A stretch of DNA of 64,000 nt from Plantibacter sp050587525. GTDB lineage: Bacteria > Actinomycetota > Actinomycetes > Actinomycetales > Microbacteriaceae. The stretch is from assembly GCF_050587525.1 (NCBI RefSeq), contig NZ_JBOBFT010000001.1, positions 434,001 to 498,000 on the forward strand. The letters run 5' to 3'. Shown here piece after piece: positions 52,601 through 60,029 of this stretch; within the stretch, counting starts at the first letter, position 1, and the number at the start of each line of letters is the position of its first letter. The notes below the pieces were generated by a model. That model had not been told where the DNA came from. It searched no databases and saw only the letters and a program-made list of their open reading frames with translations. The position numbers and the translations under genes are program-made.

Positions 52601-55600
52601 TCGGTGACGACGGGGTTGATGATCGGCGTGTTGCCGTTGTTCGTGATCGTCAGCCCGTAGGTGAACACGCGTCCTGGAGGCTGCACGCCGGTCGGCGTCT
52701 TCTGGACGACGACCGAGTTGAGCGAGTGCACGTACTGGATCTGCGCGGTCTTGCTGTTCGTCGCGGTGAGCGGCGGCGTGCCCTCTCCCCCGTTCAGCGC
52801 GCCCGTGACATCGGCCACGACCGTGTTCGTGAAGGTTCCCGCCACGGTCTCGCCCGGTGCGGGCTGGTTGCCGGCGAGCGTCGAGGGGACTTCGCCTCCC
52901 GAACGGAGCTCGGTACGGCGCTGCACGGAGAGCGGCACCTGCTGGAGCGGGTTGGCCGGGTTCTCCCAGAACGCGCCGTCCGCACGGGTGAAGGTGAAGC
53001 GGACGCCTTCGACGTCGGCTGCGTTCACGCCGTCGGGGAGCGGCTTGCTGTTGAACTGCGAGGCGGTGAGCGGCGAGCCGAGGACCCAGTGCCCGCCCGA
53101 TGCTTCACAGCCGAGCGTGACGTCGGTGAAGTCGCGGTCGACGCACACGTCCGCCTGAACGCGGTTGATGGGCGCCGTGAGCGTCAGCTGACCGGCGAGT
53201 CCCACGACATCGAACGCGTTCCAGAACGTGCCGGCGTCATCGGTCAGCACCATCGTGGTCGTGCGGACGCTGCCCCCGGGACGACCGCTGAGGGTCATCG
53301 CGACGGGTGCGCGGTTCGGCTCCTGCTGCGAAGCGACGTTGAACGACTTGCCCGCGACGACGCTGATGTTCGCTTCCGCGAGGGTGATCGAGGCGTCCTT
53401 CGTCGCGATCGGGTTGTCGTCGGCGTTGCCGCCGAGGTCGGTGACGAGCGCACGGGCGTCGTTCGGGACGGTCGGGAACGATGCCGCGGAGACGCGTTCG
53501 TCGGTACCTCGGACGGTCGCACGGAGGCGGGTGTCGAAGGTCACGGTCGTCGTCGCGTTCGACTCGATGCGGCCGGTGTGCGCAACCGTGATGCCGACGA
53601 CCTCGGTGAGCGCGGACTCGGCGAGGCCGAGGGCCTGCTCACGTGTGATCGTCTCCGTCGTCCCATCCGCCTTCGTGAGCGTGACGCTCGTGCCGGTGGC
53701 GCCTGCGGGAACCGTGATGGACACGATCCTCTTGACGTTGAAGACGTCGAACGGCTTCGTCGTCGAGTCCGGTGCGGGGTCGGAGACCGTGAGGCCGTCG
53801 ACTCGTGCGGCGGTGACGTTGGTCCCGGTGATCGACACGCGACCGGACGGGAAGTACGCGGCGTCGGTGCCGAGCGGCGGGATGCCGAGCGGGCCGCCCG
53901 ACCACTCCTTCGTGACCTGCACGTTGAGCGGGACGTCGATGATCGCAGCGGTGTCCGCGGCTTCATCGGTCACGACCTGGGCGCCGGCGGCGTCGAAGCC
54001 GGTCGCGCGCGCCGTGTTGACGACGTCGCCAGGACGGTCGGCGTTGTACATGCGCGAGCCCGTGGCGGGGTCCGGGTTCGTGACCGGGACGCGGACGAGG
54101 TCGCGGACCGCGAAGTCGAGGACGATGCTGCGGTCGTTGCCGATCGAACGGCTCACGCCGCTGCCGACCTGCGGTGCCGTCGGGTCGTCGCCGATCGTCG
54201 CGGCGCGCGTGGGGCTCTCGGCGTAAACGAGACGGACGCCCGTGGTGGAGGTCTGCTCGGCGCCGGTCAGCTTCAGACCGGGGAACGTGCCGTCGCACGC
54301 CCCGGGGCACGGGTCGTTCGTCGCGGTCACCCAGTCGGTGCCGTTGTACAGCTCGACGCGGAGGATCTGGTCGTACTTCAGCCACGGATCGTCCGCCTGG
54401 GAGATCGCGTGGATCCCGGTCAGGTCGAAGGCGTTGAAGACGGTCTCGGCGACGGGCTTCGTCACATCGGCCGTGTCGGAGACGACGACCGTGTCGAGGT
54501 TGCCGTAGCCGCCTGTCGACCAGGTGATGCGGGCGGGGAGCACGTCGCCGGAGCGGGCGATGACCGTCTTGCCGGTCGCTTCGCCGCTCTCGAGCCAGGT
54601 CTTGTCGATGAGGTCGCCCGTGCCGGGGAGGGTCGGGACGAGCTCGATCGTGGGACACGGCGCCGCGGTCACAGCGGAGGCCGGATCGATGTTCGGAGCA
54701 GATGCACCCGCGGAGGCGCAGTTCTCGATGAGGTTGGCCGGGTCGCCCTTCGGGCCGCCGATGGCGCTGCCGTCATCGCGGTGGCCGGGACGGAGCGCTG
54801 CACCGAAGTTCGGCTGCACCTTCGTGCCCGGCGCGAAGCCGATCGAGGAATCGAAGGTGAACTTGAGGCCCTGGATCTGATCGCGGAGCCCTGCGGGGAT
54901 GTTCATCGAGAACACCTTGGAACCGGCGATGCCGACGGCGCCCGGGAGGTCGATGAAGGTCGTGCCGTTCCAGTACTGGACGGTGAGCGTCGAGCCTGCG
55001 GGGATCGCCGTCTGCGTGATGCTCGTCGCGTTGAACGAGTTCCACCACGTGTCCGGGCCCGGCACGACGGGCAGCGTCTGCGGGTCCTGGACGACGATCT
55101 GGCGAGCATCCGTCGTGGATCCGGGGGCGTTGACGGCCGGGTCCGGGAACGGGAGCAGCTGCGCGGGGAGCTGCACGGTGACGGGCTGGCCGGGGATCGA
55201 GAGGATCGCCGACGGGCTGATCTTCTTGTCGAGTTTCACGGCGAGGTGCTCGTCGTAGACGGTGAGCGTGTCCTTCGAGGTCGACGTGCCGATCGTGCCG
55301 TCGGTCGCGACCGCGCGGCCCTCGATCGTGTTGTCCCACACGAGCGGCGTGGGGGTGACGTTCGGCCGGGACACGACCGTGAACGGGATGCGCGCTTCGG
55401 CGCCCGACTCGATCGCACCGGTGAAGGTCGCTGAGAACCGGGCGACCTCGCGGGCAGCGTCGGGGGCAGGCAGGGTGTCGGTGGAACCGGCGGCGACCGT
55501 CTCGGTCGTGCCGTCGCGGTAGGTCCACGTGACGCTGGCGGCGGTGGCGCCGTTCGGCCACATGACGTTCGTGAACGCGTCGAAGTCGATTCCGACGGGG

Positions 55601-56826
55601 ATGCCGGAGTCGAGCGGGTCTGCCACATCGGCGACGGCGGGCTCGGTGAGGGTGAGGCTCGCGACCGCGTTGTCGCTGTCGTTCGTGACCGAGGTCGTGA
55701 CCGTGCTCGAATCGCCGGCGACGATGCCCTTCGGGTCGAACGACTTCGACGTGCCGACGCCGACGACGGTCGGGGTGATGACGTAGTTCGCCGGGTCCGC
55801 GTCCGATGCGGAGTCCGCGCCGTTGGTCACGGTCGCCGTGAGCTCGTTGACGATCGTCGTCGGGCCGGTGATGGCCGAGACCGTCTCCCGCTGGGTGAGG
55901 GAGACGGGGATCGTCGCGGTCGCGCCCTGCGGGAGCTGCGCGCCGGTGCTGTTCGTGAAGGTGAATCGGAGGCCGGAGATCGATGCGGGATCGACGGTCG
56001 ACGGCAGTTCCGCGAGGCCGGCGGGCGTCCCGGAGACCCATTCGAAGCCGTCCCACACGTCCACCTGAACGAGATCGGCGCCGTCGGGGAACGTGACGGA
56101 GCCGAGGCCGGTGACGCCGAGGTGCTGGAACGGGTTGGGCGCTGCGGCCGGGTCGATCGGGTCGGTCAGGACGAGGCTGTCGACGCCCGCGTTGGACGTG
56201 TTCGCGCCGGAGAGCGTCGCGGTGACCGCCGTGCCGGGGCTGACCGCGCCGCCCGTCGGGTCGAAGGACTTCTGTGCGTCGGCGTGCAGGGTGCGTGTGA
56301 CCGTCGGGGTCACGGTCGCGTCATCGACGGCCGGTGCGAGACCGTTGCTGGCGGTGAGCGTCGCCGTGTTCACGATCGGGATGCCGCTGCGGGCGAAGGG
56401 GAAGTCGTCGCGGACGCGGACGGTCACCGTCACGACGCCCGTCGAGGACGGCTTGAGGCCGACCGCACCGGCCGGGAGGGTGAGCGGTTCGGTAAAGGTC
56501 ACCGTGACGGTGTTGCCGTCGATCTTCGGCGCCGCCGCCTGGAGACCGTCACCGACGTCGACCTGCACGACGTCGAACCCCTCGGGGATCGGGTCGACGA
56601 GCACCGCGTTCGTGCAGCCCGTGCCGACATCGATCGCCGTGCAGCCGACCGTGAGGTCGTAGCTGAACGTCTCGCCGGGAACCACGTTCGGCGTCGACGC
56701 CTCCTTGACGAGGCTCACCGAGCTCGCCCCCTCCGCGAACGCGGCGGGCGCGGTCAGGGTCATCACACCCGTCGCGACCACGACGGACATCAGGAGTGCG
56801 AGCAAGCGGGAACGGCGGCGCATCAT
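49660..56826 (-). CDS. Giant secreted, wall-anchored adhesin-like protein (DUF11/DUF5979 repeats)
   Basis: 2388 residues. Signal peptide at 1-32 (RRRSRLLALLMSVVVATG, cleavage near AFAEG). The long middle is a series of immunoglobulin-like domains with DUF11-type conserved oxo-containing segments (for example VVVQKTPTGVQPPGRVFTYG and ITNNGNTPI) that often carry intramolecular bonds. The last 500 residues are about five DUF5979 repeats (pattern GPFTVHATCTL, LPxGAxCxxxET, VVNEF). The C-terminus has a sortase-type sorting signal: LTSTG, a hydrophobic segment (PWTLGGGLAALGALLLGVAL) and RRRSASA. Acts on the cell surface, probably in attachment. Codon usage matches the neighbours. No sortase gene is in the window. 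Confidence 0.9.
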   Translation of the reverse strand: MMRRRSRLLALLMSVVVATGVMTLTAPAAFAEGASSVSLVKEASTPNVVPGETFSYDLTVGCTAIDVGTGCTNAVLVDPIPEGFDVVQVDVGDGLQAAAPKIDGNTVTVTFTEPLTLPAGAVGLKPSSTGVVTVTVRVRDDFPFARSGIPIVNTATLTASNGLAPAVDDATVTPTVTRTLHADAQKSFDPTGGAVSPGTAVTATLSGANTSNAGVDSLVLTDPIDPAAAPNPFQHLGVTGLGSVTFPDGADLVQVDVWDGFEWVSGTPAGLAELPSTVDPASISGLRFTFTNSTGAQLPQGATATIPVSLTQRETVSAITGPTTIVNELTATVTNGADSASDADPANYVITPTVVGVGTSKSFDPKGIVAGDSSTVTTSVTNDSDNAVASLTLTEPAVADVADPLDSGIPVGIDFDAFTNVMWPNGATAASVTWTYRDGTTETVAAGSTDTLPAPDAAREVARFSATFTGAIESGAEARIPFTVVSRPNVTPTPLVWDNTIEGRAVATDGTIGTSTSKDTLTVYDEHLAVKLDKKISPSAILSIPGQPVTVQLPAQLLPFPDPAVNAPGSTTDARQIVVQDPQTLPVVPGPDTWWNSFNATSITQTAIPAGSTLTVQYWNGTTFIDLPGAVGIAGSKVFSMNIPAGLRDQIQGLKFTFDSSIGFAPGTKVQPNFGAALRPGHRDDGSAIGGPKGDPANLIENCASAGASAPNIDPASAVTAAPCPTIELVPTLPGTGDLIDKTWLESGEATGKTVIARSGDVLPARITWSTGGYGNLDTVVVSDTADVTKPVAETVFNAFDLTGIHAISQADDPWLKYDQILRVELYNGTDWVTATNDPCPGACDGTFPGLKLTGAEQTSTTGVRLVYAESPTRAATIGDDPTAPQVGSGVSRSIGNDRSIVLDFAVRDLVRVPVTNPDPATGSRMYNADRPGDVVNTARATGFDAAGAQVVTDEAADTAAIIDVPLNVQVTKEWSGGPLGIPPLGTDAAYFPSGRVSITGTNVTAARVDGLTVSDPAPDSTTKPFDVFNVKRIVSITVPAGATGTSVTLTKADGTTETITREQALGLAESALTEVVGITVAHTGRIESNATTTVTFDTRLRATVRGTDERVSAASFPTVPNDARALVTDLGGNADDNPIATKDASITLAEANISVVAGKSFNVASQQEPNRAPVAMTLSGRPGGSVRTTTMVLTDDAGTFWNAFDVVGLAGQLTLTAPINRVQADVCVDRDFTDVTLGCEASGGHWVLGSPLTASQFNSKPLPDGVNAADVEGVRFTFTRADGAFWENPANPLQQVPLSVQRRTELRSGGEVPSTLAGNQPAPGETVAGTFTNTVVADVTGALNGGEGTPPLTATNSKTAQIQYVHSLNSVVVQKTPTGVQPPGRVFTYGLTITNNGNTPIINPVVTDRLPRDAGGPQLIFDPAADPASSPFSYAVTGAPPLQPNGTQLPTSVADVTATVNSAADGIRFSFPTGSVLEVGQSYKISVQLMFRPGLTANTRVTNSMGVVADREWDACSGTLDPATGECVTSTTVTVQLAGAIRGIKSVKAVDDELGINFVGGQKLCVPDDAGFFTGGCVPITKPGGLEVWRNTFTNTGTLPMNRFVAIDKLPALGDTGASTPLPRGSQFTPTFEGTVALAGAPAGSVLTTYYTTAAAPCTADLNTTGSGCAAGSWAIWDPAAGIDPATVKGLKFVVDFATPIQPAGVVKIDLTTKTPAYSPTAGTNTVAWNTIAVAGRTVNGTTLGTTPTTEGNKVGVSLATGPLQAVKELTGAGADRYAPASYTGHVTCVSAGEDIPPVPITLLGDGTPTTVPNLPWGAECTISEDDNGQTSETANTVTIVSEEQTVPVVILTNVYSLAGLELTKRVVSGAVDASGTPVSYGPFDVAVSCTFLGKDVYADGFSAEDPMALTLADGESVTLTGLPARAACTITETDAKGAVSTSITTTGTDTGGEPELDKLAAPAPAPAPAAVVDGTVASIQLAADDEDGDATNGAVIENRFADGSVEIAKTLTGDGAEAWGTGPFTVHATCTLTDPSGTRIVWDGDVVLGGEASLTATIEHIAADATCEVTETKTGGADGSTVTPGTVTVGDGTTAEVSVVNEFLLGALHVQKTIDGEGAELYGAGPFQVALSCVRDIDGESVAFDVPGGATRALTAENGYAADYEGLPARAECRILESETGGATTSVISSGDGENAVTGIGTDGIDLAVAAGDTVTVSLTNTFAVGSITVTKQIIGLGAGDNADKTFTVLLTCAADIDGERVSVVVPGGGERKLSKADGLTATFEQLPVGAECELVETAKGGAARTTITPNAGDAQVGSVTVASGEAVAITVVNDFDPTPIPPKSGGLTSTGVDAMLPWTLGGGLAALGALLLGVALWLRRRSASA

Positions 56827-57146
56827 GAGGGTGCTCTCGTACGGTCCGGGCGCACGTCAGTACGGCTGCGCGGCGCTTCGCCGTCCCGCTCGGGTAGCGG
56901 GTGCAGAGCGACCAGGCGCGTCGGGATGGCGCGTCGGAGATTCGGGTGATCGGGTGATCGGGCGGTGCGGGTGTTCAGGGTGCGGGTGTTTCACGGTGGT
57001 CCGGACGTGTCGGGTGTCCGTTGGCATGCCACTTTCGGGCGGCGCGCCGAGTACAGGTCTTCCGAAGAGTGCGCCGATTTCGGGCGGCGCGTCGGACGGT
57101 TCCTGCGGTGTCCCCCCAACAGGTGTCGGGCAAAGCAACGTTCAGC

Positions 57147-57174
57147 AGTATATCGGCTGGGTTGCACGGGTCAA
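57147..57174 (-). promoter_or_regulatory. Strong promoter for the adhesin gene
   Basis: On the minus strand TTGACC and TATACT are separated by 16 bp. The start of transcription would be near 57140, leaving about 310 nt of untranslated leader before the ATG. Confidence 0.65.
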
Positions 57175-57296
57175 GAAGCCCGGAAATCCGGCACTTTCCC
57201 TCCACAATGGCAGTTCACCCGCGTGCAGGGGTGATTCGGCAAATCCACAGCTGGGCTGCGATCATCTCCCAGCACGGCCACATCCCGCACGCCGCT

Positions 57297-57302
57297 TAGG
57301 AT
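57297..57302 (+). promoter_or_regulatory. -10 box for leaderless HAD gene mRNA
   Basis: TAGGAT overlaps an ATG at 57301 and ends 7 nt before the GTG at 57310, so the GTG is the better start. Confidence 0.55.
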
Positions 57303-57309
57303 GGAACGT

Positions 57310-57990
57310 GTGACTGATCCCTCCGGCGCCCCCGACCGCACCTGGTCCTGCATCCTCTTCGACCTCGACGGCACCATCGTCGACTCGGCTCCCGGGATCA
57401 TCTCCCGGATGAAGACGACCCTCGCCAACGTCGGTGCGATCGTCCCCTCCGACGCAGACCTCCTCAAGTGGGTGGGTCCGCCCATCCTCGAGTCGTTCCG
57501 CGACTTCGCCGGCATGAACCCCGAGCAGTCGCTCGTCGCCCTCGCCGAGTACCGCAGCCAGGTCGCCACGGAAGGGGCAGAGGCCGGGACCGCCGTGTTC
57601 CCCGGAGTCGCGGGTGTACTCAGCCGCATTGCGGAGGCGGGCATCCCGCTCGCCCTCGCCACGTCCAAGCCGGAGTCGCAGGCGAACGTCATCCTCGACC
57701 ACTTCGGGCTGTCGCAGTACTTCACCGTCATCTGCGGCGCTTCCGAGGACGAGACGCGCAGCCGGAAAGCCGATGTCGTGGCAGAGGCCGTCCGCCGCCT
57801 CACCGAGCAGGGCGTCGACCTCAGCCGGCCCGTCCTCGTCGGCGACCGTCACCACGACGTCCTCGGTGCCGCTGAGCACGGCATCCCCACGATCCTCGTC
57901 GAGTGGGGCTACGGGTCCCCGGCCGAGGCCGAGGGCGCCCTCGCGGTCGTCCACTCGACGGACGCGCTCTCCTCGCTCCTGCTCGGCTGA
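57310..57990 (+). CDS. HAD hydrolase, phosphoglycolate phosphatase-like
   Basis: 226 residues. HAD motif I FDLDGTIVDS, motif II LATSKPE and motifs III/IV RKADVVAEAVRR and LVGDRHHDVLGAAEHG are intact; the alpha-helical cap lies at about residues 25-90. The family includes phosphoglycolate phosphatase and 5'-nucleotidase; the exact phosphoester is undetermined. I chose GTG 57310 since the -10 box overlaps the ATG 9 bp upstream. Confidence 0.92.
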   Translation: MTDPSGAPDRTWSCILFDLDGTIVDSAPGIISRMKTTLANVGAIVPSDADLLKWVGPPILESFRDFAGMNPEQSLVALAEYRSQVATEGAEAGTAVFPGVAGVLSRIAEAGIPLALATSKPESQANVILDHFGLSQYFTVICGASEDETRSRKADVVAEAVRRLTEQGVDLSRPVLVGDRHHDVLGAAEHGIPTILVEWGYGSPAEAEGALAVVHSTDALSSLLLG

Positions 57991-57997
57991 GCGCCCC

Positions 57998-58074
57998 CGA
58001 TCCCTGAGCCTGTCGAAGGGCCCTGGTCCCTGAGCCTGTCGAAGGGCCCCGGTCCCTGAGCCTGTCGAAGGGCC
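57998..58074 (+). repeat. Family A repeat, three tandem copies
   Basis: Three copies of GGTCCCTGAGCCTGTCGAAG (first with GATCCC) at a 26-27 bp period, between convergent genes. Confidence 0.95.
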
Positions 58075-58097
58075 AACGACCCTCGACCGGCCCTCCC

Positions 58098-59183
58098 TCA
58101 GCGCCGCGCGACCGTGAACCGCGACGCGACGAACCCGCCGACCGCGACGATCGCGCTGATCCCGGCGGCCGTCCACAACCCGACGAGCGGTTCCTGCATC
58201 GCTTGATCGACGATCGCCGCGACACCGTCCGCCGTCGTCGACGATCCGACATCGCCGAGCAGCATCGTCCGCCCGAGGTACAACGCTCCGACGACCACGA
58301 CGGATCCCACGGCGACGGCGACCCCGCCCACCGCAAGCGCCCACGGCAGGTTCCGGTGCCCGCGCCACAGCAGCAGCACTCCGCCGAGGAGGAGTGCGGC
58401 CGCGAGCCACGGCGTCCAGGCCGCGCCGACGTCGATCGCGTGGACCACCGCGAGTGCCGGCGCCGCGTCCTCCGCGGAGACGAGCACGATGACGTGATCG
58501 GTGTCCGGGATGAGGCGCGCGAACGCGAAGCCGGCATCGACGAGCCAGCTGCGGACACCCGCGACGACCGGCTGCAACTCGATGCCGAGCTCGCCGTCCG
58601 TCCCGACCGATGCGGCCGCGCCGTCACGGCCCGCCGCGCCCGTCACGATCTCGCGGTGCGTCGCGCGGAGCGACTCCGTCCACACCGTCCGGAACGGCTG
58701 CGATGCGACGAACTCGGCGACGTTGCGGTGCAGGAGCTCGCCGAGCCCGTCGGCCGCCGACCCGCCGAGCAGCTTGAGCACGTCGGCGGCGCCGGCCGGG
58801 AGGCCGAGCGACGCGGCGACGTCGCTGACGCTGCCCGTGATGCCGTCGAGGTTCACCTGCTGTTCGACGAGATCGACGACCTGATCCGTCACGAGGTCCT
58901 GGACAGCCCGGTCGTCCGCGAGGGGAGCGAAAGTGGAGACGAACGCATCCGTGTCCTCGATCATCGTGTCGGCCCACACGGCGACGACCGCGATCGGTGC
59001 GAGCAGCCCGCCGAGGACGAGTGCGGTGATCCCGGTGACCGTCCACCATCGTGAGCGTTTGGGCGGTGCCGGTCGTCGCGACGGCGATGGGCGCGCCCCG
59101 CCCGGTGCGCCGGCTGCCGCTGCGGTTCGGGGTGACGGCTGGGCCGTCGGATCAGTCGGTCCGGTGGTCTCGCCGTTCGTCAC
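58098..59183 (-). CDS. Membrane protein of unknown function
   Basis: 361 residues. A polar Pro/Ala-rich N-terminal 40 residues precede a membrane segment (VTGITALVLGGLLAPIAVVAVW), an extracytoplasmic domain of about 170 residues (ADDRAVQDLVTDQVVDLVEQ and similar helical sequence), and three more membrane segments near the C-terminus. The arrangement occurs widely in actinobacteria annotated only as hypothetical; I see no catalytic motif. It lies between the HAD and NUDIX genes, with repeats at both ends. Confidence 0.8.
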   Translation of the reverse strand: MTNGETTGPTDPTAQPSPRTAAAAGAPGGARPSPSRRPAPPKRSRWWTVTGITALVLGGLLAPIAVVAVWADTMIEDTDAFVSTFAPLADDRAVQDLVTDQVVDLVEQQVNLDGITGSVSDVAASLGLPAGAADVLKLLGGSAADGLGELLHRNVAEFVASQPFRTVWTESLRATHREIVTGAAGRDGAAASVGTDGELGIELQPVVAGVRSWLVDAGFAFARLIPDTDHVIVLVSAEDAAPALAVVHAIDVGAAWTPWLAAALLLGGVLLLWRGHRNLPWALAVGGVAVAVGSVVVVGALYLGRTMLLGDVGSSTTADGVAAIVDQAMQEPLVGLWTAAGISAIVAVGGFVASRFTVARR

Positions 59184-59214
59184 GCGACGAGTCTACCGAG
59201 CACCCCTCCCCACC

Positions 59215-59282
59215 CGAGACCTCCGTTTTCGTGCAGGAAGTGCCCTCGAAAACGTGCGGATTGCACGAAAACGGAGGTTTCG
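59215..59282. repeat. Family H palindrome (single copy)
   Basis: CGAGACCTCCGTTTTCGTGCA-type left arm (59215-59235) and TGCACGAAAACGGAGGTTTCG-type right arm (59262-59282), one mismatch in 21 bp. Inner GAAAACGTGC repeats part of the arm. Confidence 0.9.
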
Positions 59283-59311
59283 GCCGGGCGGGCGGGATCA
59301 GACGCGCGGGA

Positions 59312-59845
59312 TCAGACGCGCGTCGAGAGCGCGAGGAGGGCGGCCCGGGTCGATGCCGTGAGTACGGCCGGGAGGGCATCGAGCGGGTACCAGCCGAACG
59401 CGGCGTGCTTCTCCGGCTCGCGCAGCATCGGCGCGCCCGTGAACTCGGTGGCGAGGTGCACGGGCGAGATCCAGTGCTGCTCGAGCGCCCGCTCGAAGTG
59501 GTCGACGACGCAGAGCAGGGTGGTCGGGCCGAGGTCGATCCCGAGCTCCTCCTGCACTTCACGGCGGATGGCGTGCTCGACGGTCTCCATCCAGTCGACC
59601 TTGCCGCCAGGCAGCCCCCAGGCGCCCGCTTCCGGCTCCCGCAGTCGCTGGATCAGGAGGATGCGCCCGTCCTGCACGATCGCGGCGCCGCACCCCGATC
59701 GCGGCTGGCGTTCCCCCGCCCGCGCGGGAACGCCGCCATCGGTGCCTGATTCGGCGATGGCGGCGTCATCGGCTGAGATCGGCCCAGCGATCGCGTTCGG
59801 CTCGGCGGGAACGGCTGTGCTCGGCGCGGCGGGGGTGTTCGACAT
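59312..59845 (-). CDS. NUDIX hydrolase
   Basis: 177 residues. The Nudix box (about 80-103) reads GGKVDWMETVEHAIRREVQEELGI, matching GX5EX7REUXEEXGU. The family hydrolyses nucleoside diphosphates linked to another group; substrate unknown. ATG 59845 follows TACCGT by 6 nt and has no properly spaced ribosome binding site, so it is probably leaderless. A GTG at 59905 would overlap a family C palindrome. The first 45 residues are Ala/Pro/Gly-rich and poorly conserved. Confidence 0.9.
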   Translation of the reverse strand: MSNTPAAPSTAVPAEPNAIAGPISADDAAIAESGTDGGVPARAGERQPRSGCGAAIVQDGRILLIQRLREPEAGAWGLPGGKVDWMETVEHAIRREVQEELGIDLGPTTLLCVVDHFERALEQHWISPVHLATEFTGAPMLREPEKHAAFGWYPLDALPAVLTASTRAALLALSTRV

Positions 59846-59899
59846 CCCTCCACGGTACCCGGCGACCTCTCTCGCCCGCGTGCCGACATCGGCCACACT

Positions 59900-59986
59900 G
59901 TTCACAACTCAGGACGGGTCCGGCGTGTCGCGAGAGCGCCCCGGCGTGTCGGGGTCGACACGCCGGGGCGCTCCTGAGTTGTGAAC
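59900..59986. repeat. Family C palindrome, third copy
   Basis: GTTCACAACTCAGGA outer arms and GGCGTGTC/GACACGCC inner arms, as in the copies at 11597 and 12470. It separates the NUDIX and putA genes. Confidence 0.93.
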
Positions 59987-60029
59987 AGCACGGCACGCAG
60001 CGGCCGACACACGTCAGGGCGTCAGAGCG

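Larger units (their letters stand above)
56827..57309. other. 483-bp intergenic region: long adhesin leader and HAD promoter
   Basis: It contains no gene. On the minus strand a promoter at 57147-57174 gives a leader of about 310 nt for the adhesin gene. Inside the leader are a near-exact direct repeat TTTCGGGCGGCGCG (57034 and 57080), GTGATCGG tandem copies (56943-56962) and GTGCGGGTGTTTC/GTTCAGG repeats. On the plus strand the HAD gene has its -10 box at 57297. Confidence 0.6.

Noticed and set aside
49549..55434. A 1961-codon open frame opposite the large surface-protein gene
   Set aside because: It is the mirror of a GC-rich real gene: Arg/Asp/Val-dominated composition, no domain, no ribosome binding site. 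The opposite strand has a signal peptide, repeated domains and a sorting signal.
59846..59905. NUDIX start at GTG 59905
   Set aside because: It would begin within a family C palindrome; ATG 59845 has a -10-like box at the leaderless distance.
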